Below the pieces are notes generated by a model, which was given only the letters and a program-made list of their open reading frames with translations, was not told the origin of the DNA and searched no databases. A DNA stretch of 64,000 nucleotides. Source: Dehalococcoidia bacterium UBA2158 (GTDB taxonomy: Bacteria > Chloroflexota > Dehalococcoidia > Lucifugimonadales > UBA3495). The position numbers and the translations under genes were made by a program. Shown in pieces: positions 10,619-19,898 of the stretch; positions within the stretch are counted from its first letter, which is position 1; every line of letters starts with the position of its first letter. The DNA lies in NCBI GenBank assembly GCA_002328185.1, contig DCWQ01000039.1, positions 36,035-100,034 on the forward strand, written 5' to 3'.

Positions 10619-12139
10619 TCAATCCAGCCCTACCTCGCCGGCCCCGACAGGTTGAGTTGCCTGTCCGTCGAGCAAAGGCCCTGCCGGCACCAGACGCCAG
10701 CCGCCGATCAAAAACACCACCGCCGCCAGCAAGCCCAGCGACGACCCGATGATGAAAACGTCTTTAAACGCCTTGATGAAGGCCACCCCTTCGGCCTCCG
10801 CCCCAACCCCTAACACTTCCAGGTGATGGTCGCTACGCCAGCCGAAGATGCCGCCAATGATCGCCACCGATAATACCCTGCCGCAAGACTGAGACAAGGA
10901 GAGGGCCGCCCCGGCGGTGCCAAACCTGTCTGACGGCACACTGCCCAACATCAATGAATAGGTGGCGGCCTGGAACAAACCCAACCCGGCGCCGACTATC
11001 CCCACCCGGAGCGCAACATGTCCCAGACTGGACTCGGTGTCTAGAAAGCCCAGGTAAAGCAGCCCGGATGCCATGACCAACAATCCGCCTACCCCCACGG
11101 GCAGATAGCTGAACTTGTCGCAGAGCCAACCCCCGGTGCCGGAAGATATGGTGTTCAAAAAAGCCAGGGTGGCCAGCATCAGCCCCAGTGTGAGCGCGCC
11201 CCCTCCCAGGCTATCGGCCACGTAGAAAGGAAAGATGAACCAGATCACGAAAACACCCAGGTTGGCCAGGAACATGCTGGAACTGGAGACGATGAAACCC
11301 CACATCCGCAGCAGGTTACCCGGCAACACCGGCCACTTGGCCGTCAGTTCGATTCGCCAAAAAGCAACGAAGAATGCGGGAGCCAAAGGCAACAAGGTGA
11401 GGACAACCGGGGAGGTCCAGCCGAGAGACCGGCCCAACCTTAGGCCGATGATCAAGCACAGCAGCCCACCGACCAACATCGCAGCCCCCGCGACATCGAA
11501 AGCAGGCCCGGACGCCGGACTGATGGATTCACGGGGGCGCCGCTCCAAGACCCATACTCCTAGGATGACGGCGATGACCGCAAAGGGTGTCCGCCCTAAG
11601 AATATCCACTCCCAGCCGATCCACCCGACCAACAGCCCAGCGCCGATCGTCCCCGCCAACATGCCCAACGCCTGGCTGCCCACGGCGAACCCCATGCTCA
11701 AGCCGCGCCTGCTGCTGGAAAACACTCCGGCGGCGATGGCGGGCGAGACAGCGAACAGGCAGCCGGTGCCCAAGGCCTGCAACACCCGGAACCCCACCAC
11801 CGTCTCCAGGTTGGGCGAGAAGGCGATGAACAACATGGCCGCCAGGTAAGTCGCTGCGCCAAAGATGTACACCGGTCTCAGTCCGAACCGATCGGCGAAG
11901 CTGCCGGCCCCCATCACCAAGGCTGCCTGGGTGGCCACGAACGCCACGATCACCCACTGGATGCTCTGTAGGTCGGCGTTCAGGTCCTCGGTCATCGACG
12001 GCAGCGCCACGTTCACTGAAGTGTCCAAGGCAGCCAGAAACATGCCCAAGGTCGCCGCGGTGGCAACCAGGACTATGCCGTGGGCGCCGGACCCACTTTC
12101 AGGCGCAGTTGTTGAGGGTTGTTCCGGATCCAAGCTCAT
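10619..12139 (-). CDS. MFS transporter, DHA2-type (14 membrane segments)
   Basis: The 506-residue protein is hydrophobic throughout, with about 14 predicted membrane helices, as in the DHA2 drug:H+ antiporter group. It starts cytoplasmic (MSLDPEQPSTT...) and enters the membrane at AATLGMFLAALDTSVNVALPSM, which includes the family's LDxTxVNVALP-type helix-1 motif. GSFADRFGLRPVYIFG is the loop 2-3 MFS motif. The likely role is proton-driven export of small organic compounds; the substrate is unknown. It is separated by 70 bases from the LLM gene downstream. Confidence 0.85.
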   Translation of the reverse strand: MSLDPEQPSTTAPESGSGAHGIVLVATAATLGMFLAALDTSVNVALPSMTEDLNADLQSIQWVIVAFVATQAALVMGAGSFADRFGLRPVYIFGAATYLAAMLFIAFSPNLETVVGFRVLQALGTGCLFAVSPAIAAGVFSSSRRGLSMGFAVGSQALGMLAGTIGAGLLVGWIGWEWIFLGRTPFAVIAVILGVWVLERRPRESISPASGPAFDVAGAAMLVGGLLCLIIGLRLGRSLGWTSPVVLTLLPLAPAFFVAFWRIELTAKWPVLPGNLLRMWGFIVSSSSMFLANLGVFVIWFIFPFYVADSLGGGALTLGLMLATLAFLNTISSGTGGWLCDKFSYLPVGVGGLLVMASGLLYLGFLDTESSLGHVALRVGIVGAGLGLFQAATYSLMLGSVPSDRFGTAGAALSLSQSCGRVLSVAIIGGIFGWRSDHHLEVLGVGAEAEGVAFIKAFKDVFIIGSSLGLLAAVVFLIGGWRLVPAGPLLDGQATQPVGAGEVGLD

Positions 12140-12334
12140 AAGTACCGAATTTTACCCTTTCTGGTTTGAAAGTAGATACTCCCCAAATAGACACGCCATG
12201 CCCGCTTCCGATTGCAATGGACTGCCGCTTGTGTTAAAAATCCAATGCTATTTAGCCTGCAAACCAGCGGGCAAAAACGCTTATTTTCGTTGATTACAGA
12301 TGCGCCCAGCCGGTAGTCATGTAGAGGTAGCCAA

Positions 12335-14296
12335 GTGGTAGAAGATTCCGGAAGATTCGATACCCTGCTTCAAGAGGACCGAACTTTTCCTCCGACCTCA
12401 GCTTTCATAGAACAGGCCAACATCTCCGACCCCAACGTGTACGAAGAAGCCCTGCGCGACCCAGAAGCGTTCTGGGCCAAGTTCGCTGAGGAACTGGACT
12501 GGTTCAAGAAGTGGGACACGGTCCTTGAATGGGACCCGCCCCACGCCAAATGGTTCATCGGCGGCAAGCTGAATGTCTCCTATAACTGCCTGGACCGGCA
12601 CCTGACCACCAGCCGCCGCAACAAGGCAGCTCTGGTCTGGGAGGGCGAGCCGGGAGACCGGCGGGTCTACACCTACTGGGACCTGTATAGAGAGGTCTGC
12701 CAGTTCTCCAACGGCCTGAAGAGCCTTGGGGTGAAGAAGGGCGACCGAGTCACCATCTACCTGCCCATGGTCCCTGAACTGCCCATCGCCATGCTGGCCT
12801 GCGCCCGTATCGGCGCCGCCCACAGCGTTGTGTTCGGCGGGTTCAGCGCCGAGTCTCTGCGAGACCGACTCAAGGACTCCGAGTCCAAGGTCATGATCAC
12901 CGCCGACGGTGGCTTCCGGCGAGGCAGCATCGTCCCCCTGAAACAGAACGCCGACGACTCCCTAGACCAAGAAGGCGGCGCGCCTAGTGTAGAGAAAGTG
13001 GTGGTCGTCAGACGTACCGAGACCGCCGACGACAAGATGGTGGACGGCCGTGACATCTGGTGGCATGACCTGATGGAGGGACAACCCCTCGCCTGTGAGC
13101 CGGAACAGATGGACAGCGAAGACATGCTCTATCTGCTCTACACCAGTGGCACCACCGGCAAACCCAAAGGCATCGTCCACTCCACCGCCGGGTACCTGCT
13201 GGGCACCTACGCCACATTCAAGTGGATCTTCGATATCAAAGAGAACGACACCTACTGGTGCACCGCCGACATCGGCTGGGTCACCGGCCATAGCTACATC
13301 GTCTACGGCCCGTTGGCGAATGGCGCGACCTCGGTGATGTACGAGGGCTCGCCAGACTTCCCAGACCGGGACCGGTTCTGGGACGTTGTCGAAAAATACG
13401 GCGTGACCATCCTCTACACCGCCCCCACCGCCATCCGCACCTTCATGCGCTGGGGCGAGAGCTACCCGCAGAAACACGACATGTCGTCCCTGCGCCTGCT
13501 GGGGTCGGTGGGTGAGCCCATCAACCCGGAGGCCTGGATCTGGTACCACGAAAACATCGGCGGCGGCCGCTGCCCGGTTGTGGATACCTGGTGGCAGACC
13601 GAGACCGGCAGCATCCTGATCGCGCCCCTGCCCGGAATAACCACCCTGAAACCCGGCTCGGCGACCAAGGCCTTCCCCGGCATCGAAGCCGAGATTCTGG
13701 ACGAGCAGGGCAACTTTGTGGGCCCCGGAGGCGGCGGTTACCTGACCATCAAGAAACCGTGGCCTTCCATGTTGCGCACGATCTACGGTGACGAAGAACG
13801 GTTCGTTGAGCAATATTGGTCTCGCTATCCCAACGTCTACTTCACCGCCGACGGCGCGAAGTTGGACGAGGACGGGGACTTCTGGCTGCTGGGGCGGGTG
13901 GACGACGTAATCAACGTTTCCGGTCACCGCATCGGCACCATGGAGGTGGAGAGCGCCCTAGTAGACAACCCCAAGGTCGCCGAGGCCGCCTGTATCGGCA
14001 AGACACACGAGATCAAAGGCCAAGCAGTGGTCGCCTTTGTCACCCTGAAAGAGACCGTGGCGATGTCCGACGATGTGATCGTTGAGTTGAAAGCCCACGT
14101 GGCCGGCAAGATCGGCGCCATGGCCCGGCCCGACGACATCATCTTCGCCGCCGAGTTGCCCAAGACCCGCAGCGGCAAGATCATGCGCCGGCTGCTTCGG
14201 GACGTGGCGGAAGGCCGGGCACTGGGTGACACCACCACCCTGGCCGACCCGGCGGTGGTAGACTCTCTAAAGGAACAATACGGCGACGAGGAGTAG
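12335..14296 (+). CDS. acs: Acetyl-CoA synthetase (AMP-forming)
   Basis: Converts acetate, ATP and CoA to acetyl-CoA through acetyl-AMP. The 653-residue length is typical. Visible motifs are [20 protein letters not shown] (ATP binding), [29 protein letters not shown] (the Trp that sets an acetate-sized pocket), and [18 protein letters not shown] near the C-terminus with the Lys that is acetylated in the family. The start is GTG at 12335 with GAGG 7 bases upstream. The unusual fusion gene follows 98 bases later on the same strand. Confidence 0.95.
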   Translation: MVEDSGRFDTLLQEDRTFPPTSAFIEQANISDPNVYEEALRDPEAFWAKFAEELDWFKKWDTVLEWDPPHAKWFIGGKLNVSYNCLDRHLTTSRRNKAALVWEGEPGDRRVYTYWDLYREVCQFSNGLKSLGVKKGDRVTIYLPMVPELPIAMLACARIGAAHSVVFGGFSAESLRDRLKDSESKVMITADGGFRRGSIVPLKQNADDSLDQEGGAPSVEKVVVVRRTETADDKMVDGRDIWWHDLMEGQPLACEPEQMDSEDMLYLLYTSGTTGKPKGIVHSTAGYLLGTYATFKWIFDIKENDTYWCTADIGWVTGHSYIVYGPLANGATSVMYEGSPDFPDRDRFWDVVEKYGVTILYTAPTAIRTFMRWGESYPQKHDMSSLRLLGSVGEPINPEAWIWYHENIGGGRCPVVDTWWQTETGSILIAPLPGITTLKPGSATKAFPGIEAEILDEQGNFVGPGGGGYLTIKKPWPSMLRTIYGDEERFVEQYWSRYPNVYFTADGAKLDEDGDFWLLGRVDDVINVSGHRIGTMEVESALVDNPKVAEAACIGKTHEIKGQAVVAFVTLKETVAMSDDVIVELKAHVAGKIGAMARPDDIIFAAELPKTRSGKIMRRLLRDVAEGRALGDTTTLADPAVVDSLKEQYGDEE

Positions 14297-14394
14297 CGAT
14301 TCCGTTTCTTCCTTAGAACGGCGAGGACTGCCAAACCGCTACCCAAGAACGGCCGTAGAATAGATTGAACATTCCCTCATGGAGGGTCAGCTCA

Positions 14395-16410
14395 ATGGCG
14401 AGTTATGGGAAACACGAAGCCCAGGAATGGGCTTGGGAAACGCTGAAGGGACAGTGGACCACCCTGATCACTCCCTTCACCCCAGACAATCAGATAGACA
14501 TCGAGGGCGTGAAACGGAACGTCCACCACGTCCGCAGCCTCGGCACCACCGGCGCCGGCTGCACCTGGAACATGGGCGAGTTCTGGGCCCTGTCCCACGA
14601 CGAGCGAGTCCAGGTGATGGACGCCGTGGCCGAAGCGGCCGAAGGCAAATGGCCCATCGGCGCCCACGTAACAGACACCAACATCAATCAGTCGATCTCG
14701 TTGGCGCAGCATGCCGAAGGCCAGGGCTTCGACCTGCTGATCGTCGCGCCACCCTACATGGCCACCAAGACCGAGGACCAGGTGGTTGAGTACGTCCGCC
14801 TGGTGGCCGACAACACCAACCTGGCTATCATGTTCTACAACTCCCCTCAGTTCGGCATCATCATGAGCCCCTACGGCATGGGCCAGTTGTGCGCCGTCCC
14901 CAACGTGGTCGGGGTCAAAGAAGCCAGTTTCAACCAGCAGATCTCAATCGAGACTCACCTTTCTTTAGGCAAAGAGCACCTCATCAGCACCCCCGACGAG
15001 TGGATATACTTCAAGGGCCAGGAGTTGGGCATCGAACAGCAGGTAATGTTCGCCAACACCTCCGACTGGAGATTCGACGTTCCAGGCGCCAACAACTACG
15101 TCCAATGGATCGACCGTGCCTGCAAAGGCGACCTGGACGAGACGTTCTACGACACCAAATTACGCCGCTTAAAAGAGCTTTCCGACACTTGGTGGACCAA
15201 GACCCAGACCAAGTACAACGGCGCCTTGCCGGTCGCAATGGTCAAACATTGGGCCGAACTGATGGGCATGTCTGGCGGTACCGTGCGCCCGCCTTTATTC
15301 GATCTATCACCAGTGGAGAAATCAGAGTTGAGAGAAGAATTGGAACCCCTCAAGCCCAAACCCGTTATGCCGGCAGTGCCCGCCCCATCCCGTGGCGCAT
15401 GGCTCAACGGCAACAACAACTTCGCCTCGGGCATGCTGCTCATGGTTAGCGTGCAGAACATGGAAGAGGCTATGGAAGCTGAGCAGGGCGGCGCCGATAT
15501 CGTCGACGTCAAGAACCTGCAGGAGGCCCTTGTCGGCTCCGGCCACCCCAACATCGTCAAGGCTGTCCGGGGCATCATGCCGGTGGAGAAGCACGTTAGC
15601 GTAACGCTGGGCGTGGTTCCCAACCAGCCGGGAACCGTGGCCATGGCCGTTTACGCGGCAGCCATGATGGACGCCACTTCAGTGAAAGTCGGCTTCCAAG
15701 AAGCCCAGTATGACCAGGCAGTGGAAGTCCTCAAGGAATCGCGAATGGCCTTGGAAGGCTTCAACACCAAGCTGGTTGGTTCCGTTTTCGCCGACAACGT
15801 GCTCTTCGAACAGGGTCTCGACCCACTCTGCATGGTCGACCTGGCTAGAGACGGCGAGTGCGACGGGTTCCTGATCGACACTCTGACCAAAGACGGCCGT
15901 AACATCTTCGACTTCATGCCCGAGGACGTCCTCAAAGACATCGTCCTCAAGGGCAAAGAGCTGGGCATGAGCACCGCTTTGTCCGGGCACTTGAAGCTGG
16001 CAGACTTGGACGAACTGGCCCGTATCAACCCCGACATCGTTGGGGTGCGCGGCGCAGTCTGTGGCAACGGGGAAAGGGACCGGGCCGTGGCTTGGGAAGC
16101 AGTAGCCGAATTCAAGCGTCAGGTAGACCTGCGGAAGAGCGGCGAAGTTGACGTCTACGACGGAGAGGTCATACCCGTAAGCGGCTCCAACGGCTGGGTG
16201 GTTATCGACGGCCGGGGCAAGAGCTGCGCCGGTGTCATCGCCGCTTTGACCAAGCAGGTGGACGTAGACACAGAGTCCTTCGTAGAGGCCATCTTGGCCG
16301 ACGCCTTGAACATCTACGACGTGACACTGTGGGCCGAAAAGGCCGGGCACGAGGTACTAACCAAACGCTCCGACCCCGACGGCACCACCCGGGTGCTGAT
16401 CAGGCCGTAA
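14395..16410 (+). CDS. Three-domain fusion: DapA-like aldolase + MfnB-like + TusA-like domain
   Basis: I start this 671-residue protein at ATG 14395 because GGAGGG (14381-14386) lies 8 bases upstream; a TTG 10 codons earlier is less likely. Residues about 15-310 are a dihydrodipicolinate-synthase/N-acetylneuraminate-lyase-type barrel with Tyr148 (FYNSP) and the Schiff-base Lys175 (NVVGVKEAS). Residues about 345-580 match (5-formylfuran-3-yl)methyl phosphate synthase (DUF556, MfnB): GGADIVDVKN with Lys373 at the catalytic Lys27 position, SVKVGF, DTLTKDGRNIFDFM and IVGVRGAVC. Residues about 600-671 look like a TusA/SirA sulfur-carrier domain (WVVIDGRGKSCAGV with Cys611, ending in RVLIRP). Domain calls come from motif recognition; the combination is not one I know, and the reaction is unknown. 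Confidence 0.75.
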   Translation: MASYGKHEAQEWAWETLKGQWTTLITPFTPDNQIDIEGVKRNVHHVRSLGTTGAGCTWNMGEFWALSHDERVQVMDAVAEAAEGKWPIGAHVTDTNINQSISLAQHAEGQGFDLLIVAPPYMATKTEDQVVEYVRLVADNTNLAIMFYNSPQFGIIMSPYGMGQLCAVPNVVGVKEASFNQQISIETHLSLGKEHLISTPDEWIYFKGQELGIEQQVMFANTSDWRFDVPGANNYVQWIDRACKGDLDETFYDTKLRRLKELSDTWWTKTQTKYNGALPVAMVKHWAELMGMSGGTVRPPLFDLSPVEKSELREELEPLKPKPVMPAVPAPSRGAWLNGNNNFASGMLLMVSVQNMEEAMEAEQGGADIVDVKNLQEALVGSGHPNIVKAVRGIMPVEKHVSVTLGVVPNQPGTVAMAVYAAAMMDATSVKVGFQEAQYDQAVEVLKESRMALEGFNTKLVGSVFADNVLFEQGLDPLCMVDLARDGECDGFLIDTLTKDGRNIFDFMPEDVLKDIVLKGKELGMSTALSGHLKLADLDELARINPDIVGVRGAVCGNGERDRAVAWEAVAEFKRQVDLRKSGEVDVYDGEVIPVSGSNGWVVIDGRGKSCAGVIAALTKQVDVDTESFVEAILADALNIYDVTLWAEKAGHEVLTKRSDPDGTTRVLIRP

Positions 16411-16440
16411 CAACCTCCAGAATCACCAAAAGCCCCAAAA

Positions 16441-16473
16441 ACGTATGGGCACGGCAATGCCGTGCCCATACGT
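16441..16473. terminator. Bidirectional rho-independent terminator
   Basis: A 14-16 bp perfect stem (ACGTATGGGCACGG with its complement) lies between the convergent fusion gene and speE. It is flanked by CCAAAAGCCCCAAAA on the left (U-rich for the minus strand) and TGTTTCTC on the right. Confidence 0.8.
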
Positions 16474-16499
16474 TGTTTCTCAGGCTGCTCTTGAGGAAG

Positions 16500-17411
16500 T
16501 CAGATCATGAAGACGGGGTCGGAGTCTTTGTTCACTCTGTCTTCCCTTTCTAAGCCTTCTCGCTGAAACTTGGGAAGAGCGAACATGTTGCGGTGACTCT
16601 CGCTGTCGTAATACTTCAACGGGTTTGACAAACGCCGGGCTGCCTCCGCGTCCGCCTCATCCCCAGACGTATCGGGGAAAGCCGTGTCCGAGGCGATGGT
16701 GAACCCCCACAGAGTCTGGAAAGCCGGTATATGCACCTGGGCGGCCTTAGTGTGGTTAAAAAGCGTGCCGAGAGTATGAAAGATCGTGGTGAAACACTCG
16801 GTGTAGCTCAGCAATCCGGCTGGTCCTGACTGTGTAACCAATACCCCGCCTGGGTTGAGCCGGGCCTTGGCGATGGCATAGAACTCCTGGGTGTAAAGCA
16901 GGGCCGCGGTGCCGCCTTCCAAAGGGTCAACCAGGTCTAAGATGATCGTGTCGTAGTAATCCGAGGTGTTTTTCAGGTAGCCGCGGGCGTCCTCGTGGAG
17001 CAGGTTGGTCCGGGGGTCGTCAAAGCTGCCGCGGTGGTGGTTGGGAAGATACTTGCGGCAGAGCTCGATTACTTCAGGGTCCAGGTCGACCATGGTCACT
17101 CGTTCCACCGACTTATGGACCAGCGCCTCACGGAGTGTGCCGCCCTCGCCGCCGCCACCGATGAAGACCTGCTTGGGTCCGGGATGGCAGAACATCGCCG
17201 GGTGAACCAGCGTTTCGTGGTAGATATGCTCGTCGCGTTCCGTGGACTGGGTCTTGCCGTCCAGGACCAGGCTGCGTCCAAATAATTCCGAGTCCAGGAC
17301 TTCGACCTTTTGATATGCGGTTTCTCCTGAGTATAAGACATGACGCACCTGGAGCATCACGTTCAAATCAGGGTAGACACTCTCGATAAACCAATTGCCG
17401 GACATATCCAT
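16500..17411 (-). CDS. speE: Polyamine aminopropyltransferase (spermidine synthase)
   Basis: Transfers the aminopropyl group of decarboxylated SAM to putrescine or a related amine. The 303-residue protein has an N-terminal beta-strand domain followed by the methyltransferase-like fold: QVFIGGGGEGGTLRE (cofactor loop), VTMVDLDPEVIELC, and YDTIILDLVDPLEGG, the acidic catalytic segment. Acceptor specificity cannot be read from sequence. It follows speH by 18 bases, giving the full two-gene route from SAM to spermidine-type polyamines. Confidence 0.93.
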   Translation of the reverse strand: MDMSGNWFIESVYPDLNVMLQVRHVLYSGETAYQKVEVLDSELFGRSLVLDGKTQSTERDEHIYHETLVHPAMFCHPGPKQVFIGGGGEGGTLREALVHKSVERVTMVDLDPEVIELCRKYLPNHHRGSFDDPRTNLLHEDARGYLKNTSDYYDTIILDLVDPLEGGTAALLYTQEFYAIAKARLNPGGVLVTQSGPAGLLSYTECFTTIFHTLGTLFNHTKAAQVHIPAFQTLWGFTIASDTAFPDTSGDEADAEAARRLSNPLKYYDSESHRNMFALPKFQREGLEREDRVNKDSDPVFMI

Positions 17412-17429
17412 CTTGAGGTGCGGGGCTGG

Positions 17430-17798
17430 CTAGAGTCCCACGGCCTCCTGGACCGCTAGGCCCCTTTGAATCTCTTGAATCTCAGGGTTGCGGCATTCCA
17501 GCGCCTCGGCCAGCTTGGTGGCCGCCTCGCGGGGTACGAAAGATGTCCCGCAAGAGAAGATATCCGCCGCGGCATAGCCGTATTCAGGCCAAGTGTGGAT
17601 AGATATATGGGACTCGGCAATAGCCAAGATTCCAGTAACGCCTTGGGGTGAGAAGTGGTGGAAAGATTCGCCGACGATGGTGGCGCCTACGTCTTGGGCT
17701 GTCTCTATCATCGCGCTACGAATGTATGAGAGGTCGTTTAGCAGTTCGGAGTTACAGTCCTTTAGTTCCAACAAGAGATGACAACCTAGTACTTCCAA
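17430..17798 (-). CDS. speH: S-adenosylmethionine decarboxylase proenzyme
   Basis: Makes decarboxylated SAM for the downstream aminopropyltransferase. The 122-residue proenzyme has AESHISIHTWPEYGYAAADI with the self-cleavage site between Glu62 and Ser63, where Ser63 becomes the pyruvoyl group. SFHHFSPQGVTG precedes it, and the catalytic Cys (IFSCG) follows. The start is TTG at 17798, supported by a strong GGAGG 8 bases upstream. Confidence 0.96.
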   Translation of the reverse strand: MEVLGCHLLLELKDCNSELLNDLSYIRSAMIETAQDVGATIVGESFHHFSPQGVTGILAIAESHISIHTWPEYGYAAADIFSCGTSFVPREAATKLAEALECRNPEIQEIQRGLAVQEAVGL

Positions 17799-17847
17799 TC
17801 ACCTGTCCTCCTATATTCATAGGTTGGTTTGAGAGCGGCAATAAAAC

Positions 17848-17876
17848 ATTTTATATGCCCAATCACGGCTAGGCAA
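17848..17876 (-). promoter_or_regulatory. Likely promoter of speH-speE
   Basis: TTGCCT (17871-17876), 17-base spacer, TAAAAT (17848-17853) on the minus strand, about 50 bases before the speH start. Two neighbouring -10-like matches (TATAAA, TAAAAT) overlap. Confidence 0.4.
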
Positions 17877-18007
17877 TACCTTGCCTAAAATGCCCTTCAC
17901 GGACTCTGTTTTTGCGGAGCCGTGGCTGCTGCTGGCGACCGGCTCTCTTTTAAAATAGTCCCATGCTAGCGTTAAACCTAACTAGTCAGTTCGGAGGATC
18001 CTCGATC

Positions 18008-18489
18008 ATGGTGGTTGGCAGCAACGACACAGGCGAAATCTCGACTTCGCATGACGGCATGGTCCTCATCGTTGAAAACGATGAGGACCATGCCGTCTTC
18101 AACATTTTGTTCTGGAGCAGGTGGGTTACCTGGTTGTCTGCGCCGGAACCGGCGCAGAAGCTCTGGAGATATTGCTCACACCACTCCTTCGCTGGTCATC
18201 CTAGACGCGATGCTCCCCCAGATGGACGGATTTAGAACGTGTCGAAAGATCCGTGAGTGTTCTCAGGTGCCGATAATCATGGTCACCACCATGGATCGGG
18301 ACATAGACAAGGTCCGGGGACTCGAGATGGGGCCGATGACTATATCACTAGGCCCTTCTCAACCCACGAATTAGCCTCAAGGGTGAAGTCTGTTCTACGC
18401 TGGATCAACAGTGGCGAGACCGACACGGAGATTGCCGTCCTAACGCCGTCCAAGTTCGACATGCCATTCCTTCATCCAAAGGACGAGAT
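18008..18489 (+). pseudogene. Frameshifted response regulator receiver domain
   Basis: A GGAGG at 17993 precedes ATG 18008, which opens MVLIVENDEDHAVF, the start of a receiver domain with its acidic pocket. The homologous reading then changes frame three times. EQVGYLVVCAGTGAEALEIL continues from about 18115 in another frame. SLVILDAMLPQMDGFRTCRK (phosphoacceptor Asp region) follows from about 18185 in a third. GADDYITRPFSTHELASRV (the conserved K/R-P-F end) follows from about 18330 in the first frame again. Each step is a shift of the same sign, as from single-base losses. No intact product can be made. Nearby intact genes argue against general sequencing error, but reads should be checked. 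Confidence 0.75.
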
Positions 18490-18928
18490 TTGGGGTACCC
18501 GATGCAAGCGCGGTTTTCAGAGATCGGACTGCAAAGCAGCGACTCGAGCGATACCTCCAGCGACCGAATCTCCGGAGCGAACATCGGTCACGACGTATCG
18601 GGCGCTGATGCAGTGAAAGCTGAGAATTACGAGGGCGGCATGAAATTGTTCGTCGAAATCGATGGAGCGACCAAGGAATTGGTCAAATTCGTCGACACCC
18701 TCCGGAAGAACCCTCAGATCCATCTGCTACGCGTAGTCTCCAACGCCCAGAGAAACGGTATGGATGTCTTGCTTCGGCTCCGCAGCCCAAACCCCGCTGC
18801 AGACCACGCTTTTTTCCGCCGTCGGAGTCAACCGGGTTGAGGCAGAGGAACCCTCCGAGTCAGATCCTAAGACCCCGGTTCTTAAGGTGTGGTTGGCCCG
18901 ACCATCGACCCTTGTTTCAGTTAGTTAA
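18490..18928 (+). pseudogene. Frameshifted companion domain of the decayed response regulator, unknown function
   Basis: From about 18610 the reading AENYEGGMKLFVEIDGATKE, then VKFVDTLRKNPQIHLLRVVSN, has the look of a conserved domain that I associate with regulatory proteins of Chloroflexota, though I cannot name it. At about 18790 the frame changes again: TPLQTTLFSAVGVNRVEAEE continues to a TAA at 18928, while the first frame ends in low-value sequence at 18840. It may have been the C-terminal part of the response regulator or a separate small protein. Confidence 0.5.
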
Positions 18929-19077
18929 TACACCATCTACTCGTCCTGATTCCGCAAGGCCGGTGTTGGCTTGATATTAAGAATCTGCTGTCATTACGTT
19001 GGTTCAGAGCCCTAGACTAGCAGGCATAAATAAGAAGAGTTCTAGTCTCCAGATCAAGGCCAAATAGAAAAGCCTGC

Positions 19078-19099
19078 AAATGTGATCTACGTCACATTT
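19078..19099. promoter_or_regulatory. CRP/FNR-family operator-like palindrome
   Basis: AAATGTGA - TCTACG - TCACATTT is an 8-bp perfect inverted repeat with a 6-base spacer and the exact TGTGA-N6-TCACA core bound by cAMP receptor protein-type regulators. It lies about 130 bases upstream of the decayed prepilin start, in a 300-base stretch (18929-19228) that has no gene and is otherwise AT-rich and featureless. Confidence 0.5.
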
Positions 19100-19228
19100 T
19101 CCAACTGACACAGGTCTCAGATTTGAACGACCGGCAGACGCATAATCAGGTCAACGTCGAAATTAGTTGATCCGACGATATGAACCCATCTAGGAGATGA
19201 GCAGATACGTAATATCTTAAAGAAAACT

Positions 19229-19878
19229 TTGGGCAGAGGGTCAGAAGACCAAAAGGGATTCACCCTGATCGAGCGGTTTGTTGTTAGCATTATCGTTGCC
19301 TTGGCCGCCGTCATCGTGCCACTGGTGATCCAATTTTCGGGCCGTGGCGATACCGCCGCCTCCAACGCAGAGTGGGACTCCATCCAGTCCGCGATCGACA
19401 CCATGATGGCCGATAGCTTTGACTTCGATGCCGGCTCGGGAACCCAGAACTTATCGACCTACTGTCCGAGGGCTTTTCGTACCTCTCAACAGACTCAAAT
19501 GGCGACATCACGGATATCCCGCACCAACTGCACCATGTGAACCAAGTCGACCGCCAACGGGTAACCTGGAAATTCAACCCGGAGATATCACTGCCTTCGG
19601 GAGATTCCCAAACCCTCACATTCGGGACTGTAGCGTCCGCTACCAAAGGGGTTTACTGGAGCGATCTGCTGGTCGACTTTGGCGGTGGGACATTCTTGGA
19701 AGACCGGTATACCTGGCCAACGGCGGCAATCAAGATGGTAGACTCGCACACCGTGTCAGCCACCGACGATCTAGGAAATAATCAAGTGCTCCCGTTGCAG
19801 GCGTGGATCTCGGACGATAGCGGGCTAGTCAATACCTGGAACTTGCAGTCGCACAGGCTTAGGCCGTCTGCGGTTTAG
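19229..19878 (+). pseudogene. Frameshifted type IV prepilin-like gene
   Basis: A TTG start gives KGFTLIERFVVSIIVALAAV, a class III signal: Gly before Phe at the prepilin peptidase cut, Glu at position 5, then a hydrophobic helix. The pilin-like DSIQSAIDTMMADSFDF follows. Near 19440 the meaningful frame changes by one base and continues as LSEGFSYLSTDSNGDITDIP, then RVTWKFNPEISLPSGDSQTL, with a beta-rich ending (VYWSDLLVDFGGGTFLEDRY) to a TAG at 19878. The usual LELLVV-type run is altered to LIERFVV. It could be a relic of a pilus or secretion pseudopilin; the 3' part could derive from a second surface protein. Confidence 0.6.
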
Positions 19879-19898
19879 CTTTTCTTGGCTGAACCTGC

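Noticed and set aside
12962..13927. 321-codon open frame on the minus strand opposite acs
   Set aside because: It mirrors acs codon structure, has no RBS and its protein has no recognisable features; acs on the other strand is certain.
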